DNA of 64,000 nucleotides from NCBI GenBank assembly GCA_035048495.1, contig CM068546.1, forward strand, positions 15,568,435 to 15,632,434. Direction: 5' to 3'. Below, piece after piece: positions 57,864 through 64,000 of the stretch. Each line of letters starts with the position of its first letter. Position 1 is the first letter of the stretch. The translations under genes and the position numbers were made by a program. The notes under the pieces were generated by a model. That model was not told the DNA's origin, ran no database searches, and saw only the letters and a list, made by a program, of their open reading frames with translations. The stretch is from Euptelea pleiosperma (Eukaryota > Streptophyta > Magnoliopsida > Ranunculales > Eupteleaceae).

Positions 57864-59412
57864 TGAAACTAGGGTTTTTCCGCGTCGTTGGTTACGGAAA
57901 CCCTAATTCCAATTAAATTTATATCTTTTCCGATTTAATTCATGCAAAATATGCGATATTGTATAGGGATTCGTGTCGGATGTCGATCCGCACTCGGGGT
58001 TAGTTTGTGCAAGCAAAGAACATGAAATGACAAATTTTTATCAGAATTATGGAGAGGTGAGAATGGTGGTGGATTAAAACATGATTGGTTGATTTTAGAG
58101 AGAGAAAATTACTACAAATATCAAGAGCATGAAGAACCTAGATAAAGTAAAACATGAAAAGTAAACTATTGCAATTAAATAATAAAGAAAAACTAAAATT
58201 TATTCAAAGTGATTAAATCCTTACAACCATTGATAGAATTAAACTAAGTTTAGAAAGCAGCAACTAGAGAGAAAAACAAAGAATTTTAGAGAGAGAAAAT
58301 CCTAAAAATCTAGAGAGAGAAAACTAGGGAGAGAGAAAGGGTGAGAATCTAGATAGAAAAAGAGAATAAAGAAGAGTTAGAGAGGAAAAGAACTAGGAAG
58401 TTACCTAGGACTTACCGGAGAATTGATCGTGATGGAGTGTGCACAGGATTGACATTGAAGCAAGCCAGCAAGTGGCTTTGTGCATTGAAGGAGGTGTTGT
58501 TGTTCTTAATACGCCCGCGAGTTGCATGTAGAAGGAGTAACGGGGAGGAGCACGTGGGATCCAACCGAGATGACCGGCTGGAGTTGCATGTTGTGGGTGC
58601 TGGCGGAGTGGAGGAGATCTGGGGGAAAACTTGGAGACGCTGGTGCGTGGTGGAGACGGTAGAGGAGGTGCAGACCACCTTCTCCTCTCTTCTTCTTCTT
58701 CATTTTCCTTCTCTTTTTTTTTTTTTTTTCTTTTTGAGAAGGAGAGAGGGAGAAAACGATTTGAGAGATGAAGAATAGAGGGAGAGAACGTGGGGTTGCA
58801 GGCCGAAAATGGCCAGCAACGTGGAGAAGAAGGCAAAATGGTGGGCAGGGCGGTGCTGTTTTTACAGCAAGGAGTTGTGGCGAAGACGGACTGGTGGGCT
58901 AGGTGGTGCACAACTGCTGGTTGTTTGCTGTTGGACGGTAGTGGAAGGGAGTTGCAGGCCCCTCAAATCACAGCAGCAGGTGGTGATGGGGATCCAGCAG
59001 TGATGGAGAGGTCGCAGGCGGACCTGCAACTCGAGGTGGTGCGTAGTGGAGCTGTGGAGAAGACGGACTGGTGGGCTAGGCATTACCTTATTGCTGCTGG
59101 AGATGCAGATCCGGGAGAGGAGATGTGGAAGACGGCTTGAAGGGGGAGAAGTAGCAGTAGGGGGTGCTGCAAATAGGAGCACTAACGGTCGGAGTTGCAG
59201 GCGCAACTCCGGTGAGGAACGTGAAGATGAAGACAAAGAGGATGGAGGAGAAGAAGGTGAAAGAAGGCGAGAGAGAAGAGGAAAACGTGGAGAAGGGTTT
59301 TTGGGAGAGAAAGGGGAAGAAAGGAGGGGGATTAGGGTTCCAAAGAACCCTTCTCCTTCCCCTTTTAAAGCTCCTTAGTTTCCATTAATGAAAATTAGGG
59401 AATTTTTGAAAT

Positions 59413-59472
<60 letters not shown>

Positions 59473-60444
59473 AAGTAAAACACTACTTTTCTTTGGGGAA
59501 TTTCCCCATTTAGTAGACCCCCCATTTTTTAAAATTTAATTAAAATTATTTTGAAATTCACGGGGTCCACTAACTGGTCGGACAGCGGGTCAATGATGAT
59601 AGGCCCGGCTACTGGCCCACATGGATTGATGATGTCCATCGTCTCACAAGATGATGTGACAGACAATCTGATGGCGATCGGATGGATGGTGACTTGATTG
59701 GGACCCAGATTGGTAGATCAACGGATCTAGAGAGATCCAACGGTCCGGTGGAAGATCCAACGGTCCGATTGAAGATCCAACGATCAGAAAGCTAAGGGAG
59801 ATGAGACAGAGCCAATGGGCAGGAGTTCTGGGGTTCGGTCAGTAGATTCGAGGACCGAGAGATGAAGAGAGAGAGAATAAGGAGAGATGAGAGAGAAAAT
59901 ATCAAAAAATAGAGATAAAAGTATTGGCAGAGGGTCTGGAACCCTAGTCTTCACTGTGACCATCATCATGCTTCTCTAGTAGAGTAGACTATCATTCCTT
60001 GCTGACTCATGTGGCTTTAAACGCTTTGGTCCGTCTCTTGGTCATTGGCTCTCCTGCTCTCTTCGTTCTTTGGGCCAGCTTTTTGGTCCTCTTATTCAGC
60101 CCATATTTGGCCCATATCTTCTAGTCATAGCATGTGGGCTCTTTAAGCTTTGATAATGGGCTTTCCTGATCAATGTGGGCTCGCAAGTCTCAAGAATTGT
60201 CGAATCGGGGTTTCCTGCGACAGAAGAAGCGCCTAATGAGACTTTATTAGAACGACTCAATGTATAGACTTCCGAAAATGTGTTTAATGCATGCAAATAT
60301 ACTATTTCATCCAGAAAAGTGTGTTCTATGCAACAAAAGAGACTCTTACATAGAAAAGTAGATAAATAGAGTATTTTAACGTAGGAGAGTGTGAAAACGC
60401 TTAGAAGATAACAATGGAAAATACGCACTTTTAAGCGAATATCA
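57864..60444 (-). mobile_element. Solo LTR h (long subfamily, minus strand, 2581 bp) with TSD ATAGA
   Basis: Its plus-strand ends are TGAAACTAGGG and GCGAATATCA. ATAGA occurs at 57859-57863 and 60445-60449. On its own strand: TTTAAAAGG in place of TATAAG (59362-59372), GGGTTC-tttg-GAACCC (59335-59350), CGGAGTTGC-aggc-GCAACTCCG (59190-59211), a GGTAAGT site (58410-58416) and an (AT)n tract (59418-59456). It interrupts the integrase core of M, so it is younger than M. Confidence 0.97.
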
Positions 60445-61263
60445 ATAGAAGCCATTCCCACCAAGACCAATGACCACAAAGTAGTGGTCAAATTTCTAAA
60501 GGAGTTCATCTTCGCCCGGTTCGGTGCTCCTAAGGCCATCATTAGTGATGGGGGCACCTATTTCTGCAATAGGATATTCGAGAAATTAATGAAAAAGTAT
60601 GGGGTAACCCACAAGGTTGCCCTAGCTTATCATCCGCAGACTAGTGGTCAAGTAGAGGTTTCTAATCGTCAGATCAAGCAGATCTTGGAGAAGACAGTCA
60701 ACACCACACGTAAAGACTGGTCTACTCGTCTCACTGATGCTTTATGGGCATACAAAACCGCCTACAAGACACCACTCAATATGTCTCCCTATCGTTTGGT
60801 CTTTGGGAAACCCTGTCATCTTCTAGTAGATATTGAACATCGTGCCTTATGGGCCATTAAGAAGCTTAACTTTGACCTAGAAACCGCAGGGGAGGAGAGG
60901 AAACTTCAAATGAATGAGTTAGAAGAACTCAGAAATGATGCCTACAACTTGTCCAAGAATTACAAAACAAAGATGAAGTGGATACATGACAAGAGCATCA
61001 TCAGGAAAGAGTTCCATCCAGGACAGAAGGTCATTCTTTATAATTCTCGTCTCCATCTCTTCCTTGGGAAATTGAAATCTAGGTGGACCGGTCCTTATAC
61101 GGTCACCGCAGTCACACCCTTTGGGGCAATCACTATTGAGGATCCCAAGGATCACTCCTCATTCCAAGTAAATGGCCAGCGTCTAAAGCAGTTCCATGAA
61201 CTTGATGTGTCGTTCATTCAGACTTTTGAGATTGATCTCATCGATCCTGTCTATGTCGACTGA
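60445..61263 (+). pseudogene. Integrase C-terminal part of element M
   Basis: It resumes at W-I-E-A-I-P after the second TSD copy and stays open to the TGA at 61261-61263. In the 60484 frame the second catalytic Asp is residue 22 (I-S-D-G-G-T) and the Glu is residue 58 (G-Q-V-E), giving the canonical 35-residue spacing. The C-terminal domain has the W-T-G-P-Y motif near residue 197. No lesion is visible in this half. It is close to the L1 pol end at 1-206. Confidence 0.92.
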
Positions 61264-63176
61264 TGATCCACTCAGTCTCCTGTGCTCCAACTTGGTTGGG
61301 GGTGCCTGTCACCCCAGTCATGTCTGGCTGAAGACGTAAAACTTAGCGCTTTCGGAAAGGCAATTCTGATATTCCTAGAGTACATGAGTCTCATGCATTT
61401 GTTATTACTGTTATATCTCTGAAAATGCAGGTACATTCATTCTTCCTATCATCAGGTACCACACACTGTCGAGTTCTGCCGACTTGGTAACATCCTCCTT
61501 TAACCTTTGCTTCATCATCACTGATTTTTTATCATTTTATGTCCCAGTCATGAGCACCGAGGACGGTGCTATATTTTGGTTGGGGGTGGGTATTTACCAA
61601 AACTCATGTCTTCATTTTGATAAAAAAAAAAAAAAAAAATCTTACTTTTCGGATGATTTCCGATGTTCTCCAAAAGTTTTCTAGAATTTCAAAAATGTGT
61701 CAAATACCCTGACTTTGATTAGCTAAAAACCTTCGTTAAGTCAGTATTGAGGATGTCAATTTTTGTTAGTGTCGAGTCAAGTCAGGCGTGACTACAGCAG
61801 GTTTGAAAACTCAGAAAAACTCATATTCGGCACAATTGTACACTATCAATATCAGAGTCATCCTAAGTTTAGAAATTCTGGAGATCCTATGAGAATAATT
61901 GTGGAGATCTAACCCAGTGAGCTTTCGAGCCTTTAATCAATTCAGAGGATTATACAACAATTCTGAGTCACAAGATGACTCACTATTCTTCTTGCCCGCA
62001 ATATTCGTTGAGAGATCTCATTACCCTTTTATTTGATCATGGAACTCGGAATGACATCAAAAATTGGATTACTACAACAGAACATTCTCTGTATCCAATC
62101 AAGACAGTATACATGATAGTGCAAACCCCAGAAAATGATTTAGGCCATTTTTCTGAACCATTCAGCCTTTTTACTTACCTGAATTATACTTCACTAGAAA
62201 CCCCTTGAGCCCTTCTATAAAAGCCTTTTCTTTGCAAACCCATCAACCTAAAATCCAGTCCAGCTACGAAACATGATTGGCTACCCTTATTTTGAGATGG
62301 ACAAAAGAATAACTGATGTGGGTGTACCATGAAAAAGAAAAGTAAAGAAGAAAAATCAAAAGGAAAAGAAAGTGGTTCAAGCTGAAAACAAAATATGGAA
62401 AGAAAGTATGAAAAGGAGCTGAAAAGAAATTGAGTAGTCTCAGAAATATCTAGAAAAATATGAAAAAAAAAAAAGAGAAGGAAAAAGAACTAGATAATGG
62501 TGCTTCATCGCAGAAAAAAATACAAGAAAATAGAGATATCCTCTCAAGATCTTTGAAATCCTGTATCCCTTTATTTTTCTACACCGGACCTAAGCCTCAT
62601 TATAACTCAGGAAAGTCCTATTTGATTCTAGGATAGTACGATCATAAAATGTGGAGATTGGAGAAGGAGAAGCTATAGAGTTTGATCTGACGTTCCCGAG
62701 TGAAGTGGTATTCCAATCATGAGATCTTCTTCTGTTAAAGATATCCTTCCTTTAAATAATACATATGTGAGATCTTTGCTTTCATATATCAACACATCTC
62801 CTCACATATAAATTGAGAGAAAAGAAGAAAACCCTTCTTGTGTGATTCTATTCTGAGTGCTAAACATGTGAGATTTGAGGTCGAGGCATAAAAACTTAGA
62901 GGTGATCTGGAAATCTTTACTGTCGGATGATGAGAATGTTGAGCACACACACACGCAGAGTCTGACTATTCTGGGTCATGATTATCAGTCTGTAGTCTTG
63001 CCAAAACTTTCCAACTCTTCGCTAGCATATAACTATTTTTGCATCCATTCAATGATTTGACGAACGGTGTTTTCCCGGAGCTAATATGAAAAAGTGTGCA
63101 GCATGTGCAGAGCCCTTTTAAGCTCATTTATTTCGTACTAATTGCCAAGGATTGGCAATATGCTGGTTGGGGGTTG
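61264..63176 (+). other. Post-pol region of element M, hairpin and PPT
   Basis: About 1.9 kb, homologous throughout to 207-2121, without an env-like ORF longer than about 77 codons. There is a PPT-like tract at 61578-61593. The hairpin ATTGCCAA-gga-TTGGCAAT (63141-63159) and the PPT (63165-63176) abut the LTR at 63177. Confidence 0.75.
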
Positions 63177-64000
63177 TGATATTAGCTCAAAAGTGCTTAT
63201 TTTAAGTAATTATCCTTTTAGCGTTATTGCATTCTCCTACGTAAAATACTCTATTTATCTACTTTTCTACGTAATAGTCTCTTCTGTTGCGTAGAACACA
63301 CTTTTCTGAACGAAATGGTATATTTGCATGCATTAAACGCATTTCTGGAAGTCTAGACATTAAGTCGTTCTGATAAAGTCTCATTACGCGCTTCTTCTAT
63401 CGCAGAAAACCCCGATGGGACGATTCTCGAGACTTGCGAGCCCACATCGATCAAGAAAGCCCATTATCAAAGCTTAAAGAGCCCATATGTTATGACTAGA
63501 AGATATGGGCCAAATATGGGCTGAATAAGAGGACCAAAAAGTCAGCCCAAAAGAACGAAGAGAGTAGGAGAGCCAATGACCAAGAGACGGACCAAAGCGT
63601 TTAAAGCCATATGAGTCAGCAAGGAATGATAGTCTACTCTACTGGAGAAGCGTGAGGATGGTCACAGTGAAGACCAGGGTTCCAAACCCTCTGTCAATAC
63701 TTTTATCTCCATTTTCTGATATTTTCTCTCTCATCTCTCCTTATTCTCTCTCTCTTCATCTCTCGGTCCTCGAATCTATTGACCTAACCCCAGAACTTCT
63801 GTCCATTGGCTCTGTCTCATCTCCCATAGCTTTCTGACCGTTGGATATTCAATCGGACCGTTGGATCTTTCACCGGACCGTTGGATCTCTTTAGATCCGT
63901 CGATCTACCAATCTGGGTCCCAATCAAGTCACCATCCATCCGATCGCCATCAGATTGTCTGTCACATCATCTTGTGAGACGATGGACATCATCATTCCAT
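63177..64000 (+). mobile_element. 3' LTR of element M, first 824 bp
   Basis: Starts TGATATTAGCTC right after the PPT and matches the start of the 5' LTR (47849 onward). Cut by the window end before the promoter. Confidence 0.92.

Larger units (their letters stand above)
47849..64000 (+). mobile_element. Athila-type element M, near full length, runs off the window
   Basis: In order: 5' LTR, PBS, 1.67-kb leader, gag, duplicated protease, RT, RNase H, integrase (split by solo LTR h), 1.9-kb post-pol region, PPT, 3' LTR start. Without h the internal region is about 10.1 kb. The first 824 bp of the two LTRs differ at about 29 positions by hand count (roughly 3.5%), mostly transitions. The candidate left TSD is TCTTC; the right end is not visible. 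Confidence 0.9.

Overview
The window looks like repeat-only DNA from an angiosperm nuclear genome, probably pericentromeric heterochromatin. I find no credible host gene, tRNA, rRNA or CRISPR array. Almost everything is long-terminal-repeat (LTR) retrotransposon sequence nested inside other LTR retrotransposons. Most belong to the Athila-type branch of Ty3/gypsy. The evidence is family-typical gag, a protease with a D-L-G-A-S motif, an FMDDF reverse transcriptase, a DD35E integrase, and primer-binding sites (PBS) resembling the 3' end of tRNA-Asp. Minor parts are a Tekay/Del-like Ty3 deletion derivative with a tRNA-iMet PBS and a Ty1/copia integrase relic.

Layout, left to right. 1-4537 is the 3' end of an Athila-type element (L1: end of pol, post-pol region, 3' LTR), which sits in the gag of an older minus-strand Athila-type element (A1: gag, leader, PBS, LTR, 4538 to about 7500). 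A copia integrase relic follows (7704-8045), then a gutted Tekay/Del-like element T (about 8300-11921). Element B (11922-26183) interrupts the 3' LTR of T. B itself carries two solo LTRs with perfect 5-bp target-site duplications (TSDs) (b 14434-16103, c 17547-20135) and a third LTR (d, 21389 to about 23590) associated with loss of B's reverse transcriptase and RNase H. The 3' LTR of B breaks into a minus-strand LTR fragment (R2) related to A1. Then comes the 5' LTR of element E, itself split by minus-strand solo LTR f. The leader of E is interrupted by the 5' LTR of element M. M (47849 to beyond 64000) is the only near-complete element: 5' LTR, PBS, leader with a candidate intron, gag, a tandemly duplicated protease domain, RT, RNase H, integrase split by solo LTR h (57864-60444), post-pol region, and the start of the 3' LTR.

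Assembly caution. Exactly 100 Ns lie at 32379-32478. The 15.7 kb immediately left of the gap (16677-32378) is nearly identical to the 15.7 kb immediately right of it (32479-48181), and both repeat boundaries coincide with the gap. This is the signature of two contigs whose overlapping ends were scaffolded rather than merged, or of two haplotypes placed in series. The right copy of every feature between these coordinates is therefore probably the same locus counted twice.

Function. No element can be fully autonomous as written: every gag/pol has stops or frameshifts, B's integrase lacks its catalytic Glu, and M's RNase H lacks an Asp. What is conserved and worth attention is non-coding. The LTR family that inserted repeatedly here carries several inverted repeats around its TATA box and in its transcribed leader, a conserved splice-donor-like site, and a hairpin next to its polypurine tract (PPT).
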